A stretch of 64,000 bases of DNA from Nocardia transvalensis NBRC 15921 (lineage in GTDB: Bacteria; Actinomycetota; Actinomycetes; Mycobacteriales; Mycobacteriaceae), in the NCBI RefSeq assembly GCF_000308875.1, contig NZ_BAGL01000027.1, positions 1 to 64,000 of the forward strand, read 5' to 3'. Under the pieces are notes generated by a model. The model was given only the letters and a program-made list of their open reading frames with translations, was not told the DNA's origin and made no database searches. The position numbers were made by a program, and so were the translations under genes. Positions 37,686-46,219 of the stretch are shown one piece after another (within the stretch, counting starts at the first letter, position 1; each line of letters starts with the position of its first letter).

Positions 37686-39722
37686 ATGACCGCCGCCACC
37701 GCAGTCACCGAATCTCCCGCACCCGTGAGCCACGCCCGGGCGAATGTGGTCTTCGCCACTGTCGTCCTCGGCATGCTCATGGCCGCCCTCGACCAGACCA
37801 TCGTCTCCACCGCGCTGCCGACGATCGTCGCCGATCTGGGCGGCGCCGGGCATATGGCCTGGGTGGTCACCTCCTATCTGCTGGCGGAGGCGGTGGCGAC
37901 CGCGCTGGCGGGCAAGTTCGGCGATATGTTCGGCCGCAAGCTGGTGTTCCAGCTCAGCGGTCTGATCTTCATCATCGGGTCGATGGTGGCCGGCCTGGCG
38001 CACGGGATGACGCTGCTGGTGGTGGCGCGCGCGATACAGGGCGTCGGTGCGGGCGGGCTGATGGTGACCGCGATGGCGCTGATCGCCGATGTCATCCCGC
38101 TGCGGGAGCGCGGGAAGTATCAGGGCGCGCTGGGCGCGGTCTTCGGCGTCACGACGGTGATCGGCCCGACGCTGGGCGGGCTGTTCACCGACCACGCCAG
38201 CTGGCGGTGGTGCTTCTACGTGAACGTGCCGATCGCGATCCTGATGATCGCCGTTGCGGCACGGGCGATTCCGTCGGTTCGCGCCGCCGCCCGGCCGGTG
38301 ATCGACTATGCCGGAATCGCTCTCGTGGCCGTCGGCGTGAGTTGCCTCATCCTGGCGCTGGAATGGGGCGGCCAGGAGTATCCGTGGGGGTCGGCGACCA
38401 TCATCGGCCTCTTCGTCGCGGCGGTGATCCTGTTGACGGCTTTCGTGTTCGCGGAGTTGCGGGCGAAGGAGCCGATGCTGCCGATGCACCTGTTCCGCAG
38501 CAATGTGTTCACCGTCTGCTCGATCCTCAGCTTCATCGTCGGCTTCGCCATGCTCGGCGCGATGACCTATCTGCCCGCGTATCTGCAATATGTGAACGGG
38601 GTGTCGGCGACCGCGTCCGGGCTGCGCACGCTGCCGCTGGTGGTCGGCCTGTTCACCACCTCGATCATCTCCGGTCAGGTGGTCGGGCGGACCGGGCAGT
38701 ACAAGTACTTCCCGGTGGCGGGCACGGCGGTGATGGCGCTGGGCCTGTTCCTGATGTCGACGATGGGCCGGGAGACCGGGTTCTGGCTGGAATCGCTGTA
38801 CATGCTGATCCTGGGTCTGGGTATCGGCCTGGCCATGCAGGTGCTCACCATCGTCGTGCAGAACACCGTGCCGTACTCCGATCTCGGCACGGCCACCTCC
38901 GGCGTGACGTTCTTCCGTACGGTCGGAAGTACCTTCGGCACAGCGATTTTCGGCACGCTCTACAGCAGCCGGATCGGCACGGAGCTGAGCGCGGCGCTGG
39001 CGGGGGACCCGGGCGTCCCGCCGGCCGCCGCGGGCAATCCACAACTGCTGAAACAGCTTCCGGAACAGCAGCGCATCCCCATTATCGACGCCTACGCCCA
39101 CACCATCGAGTACGTCTTCCGCTGGGTGGTGCCGGTGGCGCTGCTCGGTTTCGCGGTGGCGTGGTTCCTCAAGCAGGTTCCGCTGCGCGACAGCGCCCGG
39201 GCGGAGGCCACCGATGTGGGCGCCGGATTCTCGATGCCCGATTCGGTGGATCGCGTAGTCCTGCTGGAACATTCGCTGGCCAGCGTGATGCGTCGGCTGC
39301 GCGACGACGAACTGCCCGACCCGCGCATCCTCGCTGCGGCGGACAGCACGCTGACCCGCGACCAGGCCTGGGCCATCGGGCAGGTGGAGATGCTGAACCG
39401 GGTGCGGGGCACCGCGACGCTGGACGCGATCGCCCGCGCGCACTGGATGCCGCCGGAGGTCCTGGAGCCGGTGTACGACACCGCCGTCCGCAACGGCTAC
39501 GTCGAATTCGACGGCACGCTACTGAATCTCACCGACTCCGGGCAGGCCGAGTACGACCGGATCTTCGCCGCCTGGCGGCAGTGGCTCTGCGGCCACCTCG
39601 ACGACTGGGACTGTGCGGAGCCCGAGGACCGCGAGCTATTGGATCGGGCTTTGGACAATATCGCCGCGAAACTCCTGGACGAGGCGGATCGTCCGGACGC
39701 GTTGCCGGCTGCGGCGAGGTGA
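37686..39722 (+). CDS. DHA2-family MFS drug exporter with C-terminal winged-helix-like tail
   Basis: A 678-aa transporter with 14 predicted membrane helices of the EmrB/QacA class. It has ALDQTIVSTALPTIVADLGG (motif D1), GKFGDMFGRK (motif A) and GPTLGGLFTD (motif C), implying proton-driven efflux. After the last helix (about residue 500) come about 170 soluble residues containing RDQAWAIGQVEMLNRVRGTA and NGYVEFDGTLLNLTDSGQAE, which read like a winged helix-turn-helix fold. The ATG lies in the stretch TGAGCTAATG without a strong ribosome-binding site. A terminator and a minisatellite follow. Confidence 0.88.
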   Translation: MTAATAVTESPAPVSHARANVVFATVVLGMLMAALDQTIVSTALPTIVADLGGAGHMAWVVTSYLLAEAVATALAGKFGDMFGRKLVFQLSGLIFIIGSMVAGLAHGMTLLVVARAIQGVGAGGLMVTAMALIADVIPLRERGKYQGALGAVFGVTTVIGPTLGGLFTDHASWRWCFYVNVPIAILMIAVAARAIPSVRAAARPVIDYAGIALVAVGVSCLILALEWGGQEYPWGSATIIGLFVAAVILLTAFVFAELRAKEPMLPMHLFRSNVFTVCSILSFIVGFAMLGAMTYLPAYLQYVNGVSATASGLRTLPLVVGLFTTSIISGQVVGRTGQYKYFPVAGTAVMALGLFLMSTMGRETGFWLESLYMLILGLGIGLAMQVLTIVVQNTVPYSDLGTATSGVTFFRTVGSTFGTAIFGTLYSSRIGTELSAALAGDPGVPPAAAGNPQLLKQLPEQQRIPIIDAYAHTIEYVFRWVVPVALLGFAVAWFLKQVPLRDSARAEATDVGAGFSMPDSVDRVVLLEHSLASVMRRLRDDELPDPRILAAADSTLTRDQAWAIGQVEMLNRVRGTATLDAIARAHWMPPEVLEPVYDTAVRNGYVEFDGTLLNLTDSGQAEYDRIFAAWRQWLCGHLDDWDCAEPEDRELLDRALDNIAAKLLDEADRPDALPAAAR

Positions 39723-39723
39723 T

Positions 39724-39755
39724 CCCGCCCGCCGCGGCAGGCCGCGGCGGGCGGG
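39724..39755 (+). terminator. Terminator of the MFS gene
   Basis: A 14-15-bp perfect GC-only stem (39724-39738 with 39741-39755) starts 2 bp after the stop codon. Its right arm runs into the first partial copy of the 20-bp tandem repeat. Confidence 0.75.
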
Positions 39756-39986
39756 AAAGGGTGTGGCCCGGCGGGAAAGGGTGTGGCCCGGCGGGAAAGG
39801 GTGTGGCCCGGCGGGAAAGGGTGTGGCCCGGCGGGAAAGGGTGTGGCCCGGCGGGAAAGGGTGTGGCCCGGCGGGAAAGGGGTGTGGGCCCGGCGGGGAA
39901 GGGTGCGGGGCCTCTTCCCGGAAGGCGGGGCCGCCGGGAGGGTGTGGGTGGTCCCGCCGGAAGGGTGTTGTGGGCCCGGCGGGACC
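39749..39986. repeat. 20-bp tandem repeat (minisatellite)
   Basis: The unit GTGTGGCCCGGCGGGAAAGG occurs six times without mismatch from 39761 to 39880. A partial copy precedes it, and several decayed copies (GGGCCCGGCGGGGAAGG-like) continue to about 39986. Twenty is not a multiple of three, so no single frame is repeated. It lies between the convergent MFS and FAD-monooxygenase genes, a place where copy number could vary freely. Confidence 0.92.
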
Positions 39987-39995
39987 GTATTTCCC

Positions 39996-41201
39996 TCAGC
40001 CCTGGGCGAGTTCGGCTTCTATGTCGACAGGGGCCTCCCAGTCGATGGTGTAGCTCTGCTCGCGGAGCATGGTTTCCTCCATCTTCATCAGTTTGGTGGC
40101 GAGGGGCATCATGATCGGCATCATGCGGCGCATGATCGGGCCCATGGTCTTGCTGTGGCTGATCTTCGCGCCGCGGGCGGCGATCTTCTCCACCCGGGGG
40201 CGGCGGATTCGCTCGTAGGTGGCGAATGCCGTTGCGGGGTCGTCGAAGTCGCGCAGGCAGCGGGCCAGCTGCACGGCGCTCTCGATGGCCAGCGATGCGC
40301 CCTGACCGGTGCTGTTCGAGGGGGCGTGCACCGCGTCGCCGACCAGCACCATGCGCCCGCGGGACCAGGTCGGCACCGGCGGCATGATGTGCAGCGCACC
40401 GGCACTCACCAACTGCTCCGGTGTGGTGTTGCGGGCCAGTTCGGCGCCGGGAACGTCGTCGGCGTAGGTCTCGCGCAGGATCCGCAGCCACTGCTCGGCA
40501 GGGACCTGCCGAGCCTCGGTCAGGGACATGTACTGCTTGTGCGGCAGGTTCACACCCCAGGCGACGCCGCCGTCGGGCATCGACCAGTACAGGTAGTACG
40601 CGTTCTTGCCGTAGGCGAAAACCATTGTCTCCGGCGGTATCTCGAACGAGCACCGAGTGTAGGCGCCGAAGCCGAGCATGCCGAGGTATTCGGCCGCGGG
40701 CGCCGACGGATCGATGAGGCCGCGGACCCGGGACTTGATGCCGTCGGCGCCGATCAGCACGTCGGCGGTCGCGCTGGAGCCGTCGGCGAATCGGGCGGTG
40801 ACGCCGTCGCCGTGCTCGTCGACGCCGGTCAGCCGCTTGCCGTATTCGAACGGCACGCCCTGGGCGACGGCGGTGTCGTGCAGCACCTCGTGCAGCGCGC
40901 TGCGGTCCACGACATGCAGCGGTTCCACGCCCTCGGGCGAGGGCGCCTCGATCTGCTTGTGCCCCAGCGACATTACGGAACGGGTGATCGGCAGCGCGAC
41001 CTTCCGCACCGCGTCCCCGGCGTCGATGACATCCAGGGCGGCCAGGCCGTTGGGGGCGAAGCCGAGCGCGCTGCCGATATTGAAGGCGGGCCCCGGATAC
41101 GCCTCGTAGACGCGGGCCTCGATACCGGCCTTGCGCAGGGCGGTGGCGGCCACCGGGCCGGCGATGCCGCCCCCGATGACCAGAGCGGTCCTGATGGACA
41201 T
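39996..41201 (-). CDS. FAD-dependent monooxygenase
   Basis: A 401-aa group A flavoprotein monooxygenase (PheA/TetX-like). The N-terminal Rossmann motif is VIGGGIAGPVAATALRKAG, the middle has VLIGADGIKSRVR and the second FAD motif is VLVGDAVHAPSNSTGQGAS. Such enzymes hydroxylate aromatic rings or inactivate antibiotics. GAGGGAG is 7 nt upstream of ATG 41201. A PadR gene lies directly upstream on the same strand, so it may repress this gene. The 178-bp gap between them has no gene. Confidence 0.88.
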   Translation of the reverse strand: MSIRTALVIGGGIAGPVAATALRKAGIEARVYEAYPGPAFNIGSALGFAPNGLAALDVIDAGDAVRKVALPITRSVMSLGHKQIEAPSPEGVEPLHVVDRSALHEVLHDTAVAQGVPFEYGKRLTGVDEHGDGVTARFADGSSATADVLIGADGIKSRVRGLIDPSAPAAEYLGMLGFGAYTRCSFEIPPETMVFAYGKNAYYLYWSMPDGGVAWGVNLPHKQYMSLTEARQVPAEQWLRILRETYADDVPGAELARNTTPEQLVSAGALHIMPPVPTWSRGRMVLVGDAVHAPSNSTGQGASLAIESAVQLARCLRDFDDPATAFATYERIRRPRVEKIAARGAKISHSKTMGPIMRRMMPIMMPLATKLMKMEETMLREQSYTIDWEAPVDIEAELAQG

Positions 41202-41379
41202 GGGTGTACTCCCTCGTGGGTTCGGAATGCCCGAACCGACCCACGCGCCGGGAGCCCAGTTATCCTGAAGTTGCCACACTTGGGCCGGGTTCGCCTGCGC
41301 GAATGCGGTTCGAGACGGTGATGGATCGGGCTCGGCGGGGTGTTGCCGCACCTTGCCGGGCCCGGTTGTCTGCCTGAGG

Positions 41380-42039
41380 TCAGGCCTCCTCGAAGCCGGT
41401 GAATCCCCCCTTCTCGACCATATCGGCGACCTCGCCGGGGTCGATGCCCGCGGCGTGCATGTATCGCCAGAAGTCCACGCCCGGGAAGTCTCCCGCGGCC
41501 AGTTCCGCACGCAAGTTGTCGACCCACGCGACCTCGGCCTCGAGCATCGCGATCTGGAACTCGACCTCGATGAGGAACAGCCGGGGGACTGCGCGCAGCT
41601 GTGCGGCCAGTTCCTCGCGTTCGGTGGCGATGACCTGTCGCAGCGTGGTGGCCCGATCGCCCAGCAGCGTGATCACCTCGTCGGGCGGCAGCAGGGCGAC
41701 GATGGACAGTCCGGCGACGAATCTGTGGTGCTCGTATTCGGGCAGGGAGACCAGCTCGCGGGTCCAGTCCTCGAGTTCGGCGCGGCCGGGGTCGGTGATG
41801 CGGTAGATGACCCGCTCGGGCCGGGCGCCGTCGCGCTCGCTGCCGACGACCTCGAGGAAGCCGTGCTTCTCCAGGTTCTGCACCACGGTGTAGAGCGAGC
41901 CCCACTTGATATCCATATCGCGCTCTTTACCGCGCTCCTTCAGGACGGCCGCGATCTCATAGCGGTGCATGGGCCGCTCGAGCAGTGCCGCCAGCACCGC
42001 GAGGGCCAGCAGATTGCCGACCTTCCGCTTCTTCGCCAT
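41380..42039 (-). CDS. PadR-family transcriptional regulator
   Basis: A 219-aa PadR protein. The winged helix is at residues 8-90 (MHRYEIAAVLKERG, IKWGSLYTVVQNLEKHGFLE), and a long helical Vir_act_alpha-type C-terminal half handles dimerisation. PadR repressors typically respond to phenolics or drugs and control nearby detoxification genes; the FAD monooxygenase downstream is the obvious candidate. AAGGAGGTG precedes ATG 42039. Repeats at 42054-42084 are probably its own operator. Confidence 0.9.
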   Translation of the reverse strand: MAKKRKVGNLLALAVLAALLERPMHRYEIAAVLKERGKERDMDIKWGSLYTVVQNLEKHGFLEVVGSERDGARPERVIYRITDPGRAELEDWTRELVSLPEYEHHRFVAGLSIVALLPPDEVITLLGDRATTLRQVIATEREELAAQLRAVPRLFLIEVEFQIAMLEAEVAWVDNLRAELAAGDFPGVDFWRYMHAAGIDPGEVADMVEKGGFTGFEEA

Positions 42040-42053
42040 CGCACCTCCTTACT

Positions 42054-42084
42054 CGTCTACGAATATACGTCTACGAGTATTCGT
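42054..42084. promoter_or_regulatory. Probable PadR operator
   Basis: Two adjacent 14-bp direct repeats, CGTCTACGAATATA (42054-42067) and CGTCTACGAGTATT (42068-42081), overlap an inverted repeat ACGAATA / TATTCGT (42059-42065, 42078-42084). The block lies 15 bp upstream of the padR start, in the place for autoregulation. Confidence 0.6.
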
Positions 42085-42111
42085 GGGCAAGTATGGCGGC
42101 GCGGGTGGCGC

Positions 42112-42672
42112 TCAGCCGCGCAGGCGGGCGTTCAGGCCCGGGCCCGCCAGCGCCTCGAGCTGGCGGAATGCGGTCTCCGGGGTAATCGGGTCGCGGGGAT
42201 CGATCACCGCGGCGATCGGTGCCAGCAGTCCCCAGGATAGAAATTCGACGGTGGCGTTGAGTTCGCCGTCCGGCATATCGAGGCGGCCGCGGAGGTGTTC
42301 GGCCAGCAGGTTCGCGATCATGCGCTGGGTGGCGCGCAGCGGGACACCCCCGGCCTTCGGGCCGATCAGCGCGCGATACAGATCCGGGTGCTCGGCGGCG
42401 AGCCGGAGCACCGTGCGCGCCGGCTCCAGCGGCGGGGCGCACGGTGGCACCGTCTCGGCGACCGCCCGGCTCAGATACTCCGAACTGCTCAGGACCAGCA
42501 GGTCGTCCTTGTTGCGGAAGTGGGCGTAGAAGGTCGAGCGGCCGACATCGGCGCGATCGAGGACGTCCTGCACGGTGACCCGGGCGTAGCCGCGTTCGAG
42601 CATGAGTCCGATCAGCGCCTCGTGCAGGGTCCGGCGGGTCTTGCGGACCCGGCGGTCGGTGGGTTCGGCCAT
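42112..42672 (-). CDS. TetR-family transcriptional regulator
   Basis: A 186-aa TetR repressor. The helix-turn-helix (about 10-55) contains RKTRRTLHEALIGLM, VTVQDVLDRADVGRSTFYAHF and the conserved KDDLL. The C-terminal ligand domain ends RQLEALAGPG. AGGAGG is 6 nt before ATG 42672. It is divergent from the methyltransferase-LysR pair, with a palindrome (42709-42726) between them. The ligand is unknown. Confidence 0.9.
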   Translation of the reverse strand: MAEPTDRRVRKTRRTLHEALIGLMLERGYARVTVQDVLDRADVGRSTFYAHFRNKDDLLVLSSSEYLSRAVAETVPPCAPPLEPARTVLRLAAEHPDLYRALIGPKAGGVPLRATQRMIANLLAEHLRGRLDMPDGELNATVEFLSWGLLAPIAAVIDPRDPITPETAFRQLEALAGPGLNARLRG

Positions 42673-42708
42673 CGCTGCCTCCTGCCGTTCCGGACAGAAT
42701 CCGAACAA

Positions 42709-42726
42709 CCGTTCCGAATCGAACGG
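42709..42726. promoter_or_regulatory. Palindrome between tetR and methyltransferase
   Basis: CCGTTC-CGAATC-GAACGG is a perfect 6-6-6 inverted repeat, 36 bp upstream of the tetR start. A looser GTTC/GAAC pair (42687-42706) is adjacent. This is the likely TetR operator controlling both directions. Confidence 0.5.
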
Positions 42727-42779
42727 AGTGGCGCACTTCGGTTCTGGCCGGAATGCGATGCCCCTTCGATGATGAACAT

Positions 42780-43496
42780 ATGTCCCGAAACATACAACTG
42801 TTCCCCGTAATCGTCCCCGACGAGGCCGGTCTGCTGATCACGAGTCCCCGCCGATACAACGTCCTGACCGCTGCGCTGCTGGGCGGGCGGCATCGTCGGC
42901 TGGTGGCCGAACTCACCACCGCAAGCGGGGCGGGGAAGGGGAGTCGTGTCATCGATATCGGTTCCGGACCAGGGAAATTGGCCGCAGCACTCGCGGTGGC
43001 GGTCGGTCCTGGGGGTGCGGTGCTGGGCATTGATCCGTCCGGCCCGATGGTCGAGTACGCCACGGCGCGAACCCGGGGTCCGAATGTTCGGTTCGAAGTC
43101 GGTACAGCACAGTCTATTCCGGTCGGAGATTCCGAATTCGACGTTCTCACATGCACATTCGTCATGCACCACGTGGCCGCGGAGGCGCGCGACCGCGCCC
43201 TCGCGGAGATGTACCGGGTGCTGCGGCCCGGCGGGACTCTGCTGCTCGCCGACGCGCACCCGGACGGGCCGATGCGCGCCGTGGTCGGGCTCATGGGAAG
43301 GTTCTCGCGTCGCGGTTCCCGGGGTGATCGGGCGGATGCCGAGGCGCCGCGCGATCCGTTCGCCGAGGTGGATGTGCGCCGGTATGCCGATTCATTGGTC
43401 GCCGCGGGCTTCGAGCAACCGGTCTTCCGCGTGAGCAGGTACGCGACGGGGATCCTGACGGCACGGAAGCCGGGGCCCATACACTCGAATGCGTGA
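42780..43496 (+). CDS. Class I SAM-dependent methyltransferase
   Basis: A 238-aa methyltransferase of the Methyltransf_11 type: motif I VIDIGSGPGKLA, acidic end of strand 2 GIDPSG, and motif post-I/II TFVMHHVAAEARDRALAEMY with LRPGGTLLLAD. ATG 42780 is used; ATG 42753 would add nine residues. The stop overlaps the LysR start (GTGA), so the two genes form a coupled operon divergent from tetR. The substrate is unknown. Confidence 0.82.
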   Translation: MSRNIQLFPVIVPDEAGLLITSPRRYNVLTAALLGGRHRRLVAELTTASGAGKGSRVIDIGSGPGKLAAALAVAVGPGGAVLGIDPSGPMVEYATARTRGPNVRFEVGTAQSIPVGDSEFDVLTCTFVMHHVAAEARDRALAEMYRVLRPGGTLLLADAHPDGPMRAVVGLMGRFSRRGSRGDRADAEAPRDPFAEVDVRRYADSLVAAGFEQPVFRVSRYATGILTARKPGPIHSNA

Positions 43497-44413
43497 GCGA
43501 CCGGACCGGCGAGGGCGCCCTCGACCTTGTGCAGCTGCGGACGTTCCTGGCGGTGTACCGGGCCGGGTCGGTCACGGCGGCGGCGCGGCAGGTGCGGCTG
43601 TCGCAGCCGACCGTGACGACCCAGCTCCAGATGTTGGAAAGACGTTTGGACACGCAGCTTTTCGAGCGGCTGCCGCGCGGGGTCGCCCCGACCGCGGCCG
43701 CCGACGAGCTGGCGGCGCGGCTGTCGGGCCCGATGGACGCGCTGGAAGCCATCGTCGGCGGGGGAGCCGAGGAGCCCGTCGCACAACCGCCCGTGCGGTT
43801 GGCCGGTCCCGCGGAAATGCTTGCCGCCCTGGCTCTTCCGGCACTGTCGGAACTGATCGCGCAGGGAGTACGACTGACCGCGATCGCGGGACGGGCCGAG
43901 GACCTGGTGGCCGGACTGCGCGCCGGGCAGTACGACCTGGTGCTGGCCCCGGTGCGCCCGCGCGGCCGTACGGTGCGCGCCGAACCGCTGATGGACGAGG
44001 AATTCGTGCTGGTCGCCGCGCCCGCCGTGGCCGCGCGGGCCGATCCCGAACGGCTGCGCACCGCCGGTCCCGGTGCGCTCGACGGGCTGCCGCTGATCGG
44101 CTGCGCCGCCGAGCCCGCCCACACACGCACCTACTGGCGGCACGTCTTCGGCCACCGGCCCGAGGCCGAACCCGATGTGGTGGTGGCCGATCCGCGCGCC
44201 GTGGCCGCCCTGGTCGAGGCGGGTGGCGGCATCGGCGTCGTCTCCCGCTATCTCATTGCTGCCCAACTGGATTCGGGCTCGCTGGTACCGCTGATGCGCC
44301 CCGACGAGCCGCCCGTCAACACCGTATTCCTCGCCCGCCGGATCGGTTCGCCCGCGCTGCCGCACGTGGACCTCGTGCACCGCGCGCTGCTCGACGCGGG
44401 TCGCGACTGGTAG
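43493..44413 (+). CDS. LysR-family transcriptional regulator
   Basis: A 306-aa LysR protein. The N-terminal helix-turn-helix (about 11-70) has LVQLRTFLAVYRAGSVTAAA and LSQPTVTTQLQMLERRL; the C-terminal periplasmic-binding-like domain follows. Its GTG overlaps the methyltransferase stop by four bases, unusual because LysR genes are more often divergent from their targets. The region 44414-44497 holds no gene. Confidence 0.9.
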   Translation: MSDRTGEGALDLVQLRTFLAVYRAGSVTAAARQVRLSQPTVTTQLQMLERRLDTQLFERLPRGVAPTAAADELAARLSGPMDALEAIVGGGAEEPVAQPPVRLAGPAEMLAALALPALSELIAQGVRLTAIAGRAEDLVAGLRAGQYDLVLAPVRPRGRTVRAEPLMDEEFVLVAAPAVAARADPERLRTAGPGALDGLPLIGCAAEPAHTRTYWRHVFGHRPEAEPDVVVADPRAVAALVEAGGGIGVVSRYLIAAQLDSGSLVPLMRPDEPPVNTVFLARRIGSPALPHVDLVHRALLDAGRDW

Positions 44414-44497
44414 TGGGCCCCGTCAGCCGAGTTCGGTCGGCAGCGTTCCCTTCGCTGGTGCTCGCGAAGGGCCTCGAGTGCGGCGGGCGCAGGCCCG

Positions 44498-45289
44498 TCA
44501 GTGGGGTGCGCGGGCGCGCAGGATGGCCGCGGTGGATTCGTCGGCGGGCAGGAACGCTTCCAGCTGTAGCTCCGCCAGGGAGACGTCCGTGGCGGTGGCG
44601 AACGAGGTGAGGGTGGTGATCAGGCGTAGCTCGCCGTCTTCGCTGCTCAGGCGGAGCGGGACCGCGAAGCCGAGGTAGCCGGGGCCGGGGGTGACGGGCG
44701 GGAGATAGCTCTCCAGTTCGCGGATCAGCTCGTCGAGGTCCGGATCGGGGCTGGCCGCGGCCCGGACGCGCAGGCCCTCGGTGACGTGGCGGCCCCATTC
44801 CGGCAGATTCCGGACGCGCGGGGCCAGGCCGTCGGGGTGCAGGGCGAGGCGGCGCACGTTGATCGGCGGCCGCAGCAGGTCGGGCGCGCATCCGTCGAGG
44901 AAGACATCGAAGGCGGTATTGGATTCGATCAGGAGGCTGTGCCGGTCCACGATCAGGGCGGGATAAGGCATGTGCCCGTCGAGGATTCCGCGCAGCGCCT
45001 CCCGTACCGGCTCCAGATGCGGTGCGTCCAAGGAAGATTCACCGAACGCGGGCGCGTACCCGGCCGACATCAGCAGCGTGTTGCGCTCGCGCAGCGACAG
45101 TCCCAGCGATTCGGCCAGCCGCACCACGATCTCCCGCCCCGGACGCGACCGCCCCTGCTCGAGAAAGCTCAGATGGCGCTGGGTGGTATCGGCGCGCAGG
45201 GCCAGATCCAGCTGGCTCCAGCGCCGCAGCCCGCGCCACCGGCGCAACTCCCGGGCGAACGGCCCCGGATCGGCAATAGCGGTCGTCAT
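44498..45289 (-). CDS. XRE-family regulator with MmyB-like ligand domain
   Basis: A 263-aa regulator. An N-terminal helix-turn-helix (about 12-75, WSQLDLALRADTTQRHLSFL and EQGRSRPGREIVVRLAESLG) precedes the MmyB-like domain (about 95-260), with PALIVDRHSLLIESN and FLDGCAPDLL. In actinobacteria these usually control short-chain dehydrogenases. ATG 45289 has GAGGATGGG upstream; the long in-frame extension to 45598 is low-complexity and unlikely to be coding. No obvious target is adjacent. Confidence 0.88.
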   Translation of the reverse strand: MTTAIADPGPFARELRRWRGLRRWSQLDLALRADTTQRHLSFLEQGRSRPGREIVVRLAESLGLSLRERNTLLMSAGYAPAFGESSLDAPHLEPVREALRGILDGHMPYPALIVDRHSLLIESNTAFDVFLDGCAPDLLRPPINVRRLALHPDGLAPRVRNLPEWGRHVTEGLRVRAAASPDPDLDELIRELESYLPPVTPGPGYLGFAVPLRLSSEDGELRLITTLTSFATATDVSLAELQLEAFLPADESTAAILRARAPH

Positions 45290-45696
45290 GAACCCATCCT
45301 CACCGTCGGGTGGGAGACGCGCCATTCCCTGCGGGGTATCGTCCACCGTGCTTGCCTCGCGCATCTCGGCGTTCCCACGGCAATTGCCCGGCGGCATCCT
45401 CACCCCAGGGCTCTCCTCGGGATTCGCCCGGTGGACCGATCGTCGGCGCGCCTCGTTCTTCCCCGGAATCCACCTGGCCTTGGACGCGCAACCGCCCCGG
45501 GGTCCGGCGTGCCGGCGCGGGAGCCCGGGGCGGTGCATGTCACGAGCGCGTCGGCCGCTGGTGCGGCGCGTGTTGTCCCCAGGCGCCGTGCGGCTCACCC
45601 GGGGTGATGAGGGAAACCCGGGGTGCCGTGCACGGTCGGCCGGTCGCGTCGTGACCTTCGGCGGGCCGCTGAGGGAACGGCGCGCCGAGGTACACG

Positions 45697-45722
45697 CTAC
45701 TATCTACGTACGTAGACAGTAG
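45697..45722. promoter_or_regulatory. BlaI-type operator 1
   Basis: A 26-bp palindrome with one mismatch pair: left arm CTACTATCTACGT, right arm ACGTAGACAGTAG. It lies 126 bp upstream of the BlaI-family gene. Confidence 0.7.
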
Positions 45723-45773
45723 ATCACTTTCGGGAAATCGGTCAAGGGAAATTTCCCCCCGACGCCACAGTCT

Positions 45774-45797
45774 TACTGTCTATGTACGTAGATAGTA
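45774..45797. promoter_or_regulatory. BlaI-type operator 2
   Basis: A 24-bp palindrome with two mismatch pairs: left arm TACTGTCTATGT, right arm ACGTAGATAGTA. It shares its core with operator 1, 75 bp away, and lies 51 bp before the BlaI-family start codon, where it would block transcription. Confidence 0.7.
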
Positions 45798-45847
45798 TGT
45801 CCAGGTGCCCTCCGGAACCAGGAGCGGCCGCACGATGAGGAGGTACG

Positions 45848-46219
45848 GTGCGTACGCGCGGATTCGGGGAACTCGAGTCGGTGGTCATGGACCGGCTCTG
45901 GAATCGGAACGGCGTCCCGACCACCGTCCGGGAGCTGTACGACGAACTGGCCGGTGAGCGCGAGATCGCTTACACCACGGTCATGTCCACCATGGACAAT
46001 CTGCATCGCAAGGGCTGGCTGCAGCGGCGGCGCGAGGGCAAGGCATTCCTGTACTGGCCCACGCTGACCCGCGAACAGCACAGCGCCCGGCTCATGCGGG
46101 AGGCGCTCGACGACGGCGGGCGGGCGGATCTGGTGCTGGCTCACTTCGTGGAGCAGATCGGCCCCGAGGAATCCGAGAGACTGCGCGCGGCACTGCGGAG
46201 ATTGTCGGAGGGCTCGTGA
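45848..46219 (+). CDS. blaI: BlaI/MecI/CopY-family repressor
   Basis: A 123-aa Penicillinase_R-type winged-helix repressor: FGELESVVMDRLWNRNG, VRELYDELAGEREIAYTTVM (recognition helix) and the wing LQRRREGKAFLYWP. Cleavage by the partner metalloprotease, or loss of a signal, would lift repression. GAGGAGGTACG precedes GTG 45848. The downstream M56 gene overlaps by four bases. No beta-lactamase gene is adjacent, so the target genes may be elsewhere, as for mycobacterial BlaI. Confidence 0.92.
   Translation: MRTRGFGELESVVMDRLWNRNGVPTTVRELYDELAGEREIAYTTVMSTMDNLHRKGWLQRRREGKAFLYWPTLTREQHSARLMREALDDGGRADLVLAHFVEQIGPEESERLRAALRRLSEGS

Larger units (their letters stand above)
45290..45847. other. 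558-bp intergenic region with operators
   Basis: No gene is supported here. A short direct repeat ACCCGGGGTG occurs twice near 45597-45640. Then come two BlaI-type palindromes (45697-45722 and 45774-45797) flanking a perfect GGGAAATTTCCC palindrome (45746-45757). The right half is thus a regulatory region for the BlaI-M56 operon. Confidence 0.6.

Noticed and set aside
39749..39986. Possible CRISPR array
   Set aside because: The 20-bp units are directly contiguous with no spacers, and no cas genes are present.
42721..42727. Shared GAACGGA heptamer linking the TetR at 42112 with the epoxide hydrolase operator at 26350
   Set aside because: A seven-base match in high-GC DNA 16 kb apart is not enough, and the spacing of the half-sites differs.
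45290..45690. Small ORFs in the gap upstream of the BlaI gene
   Set aside because: They lack ribosome-binding sites or leaderless hexamers, and their translations are Arg/Pro/Gly-rich low-complexity.
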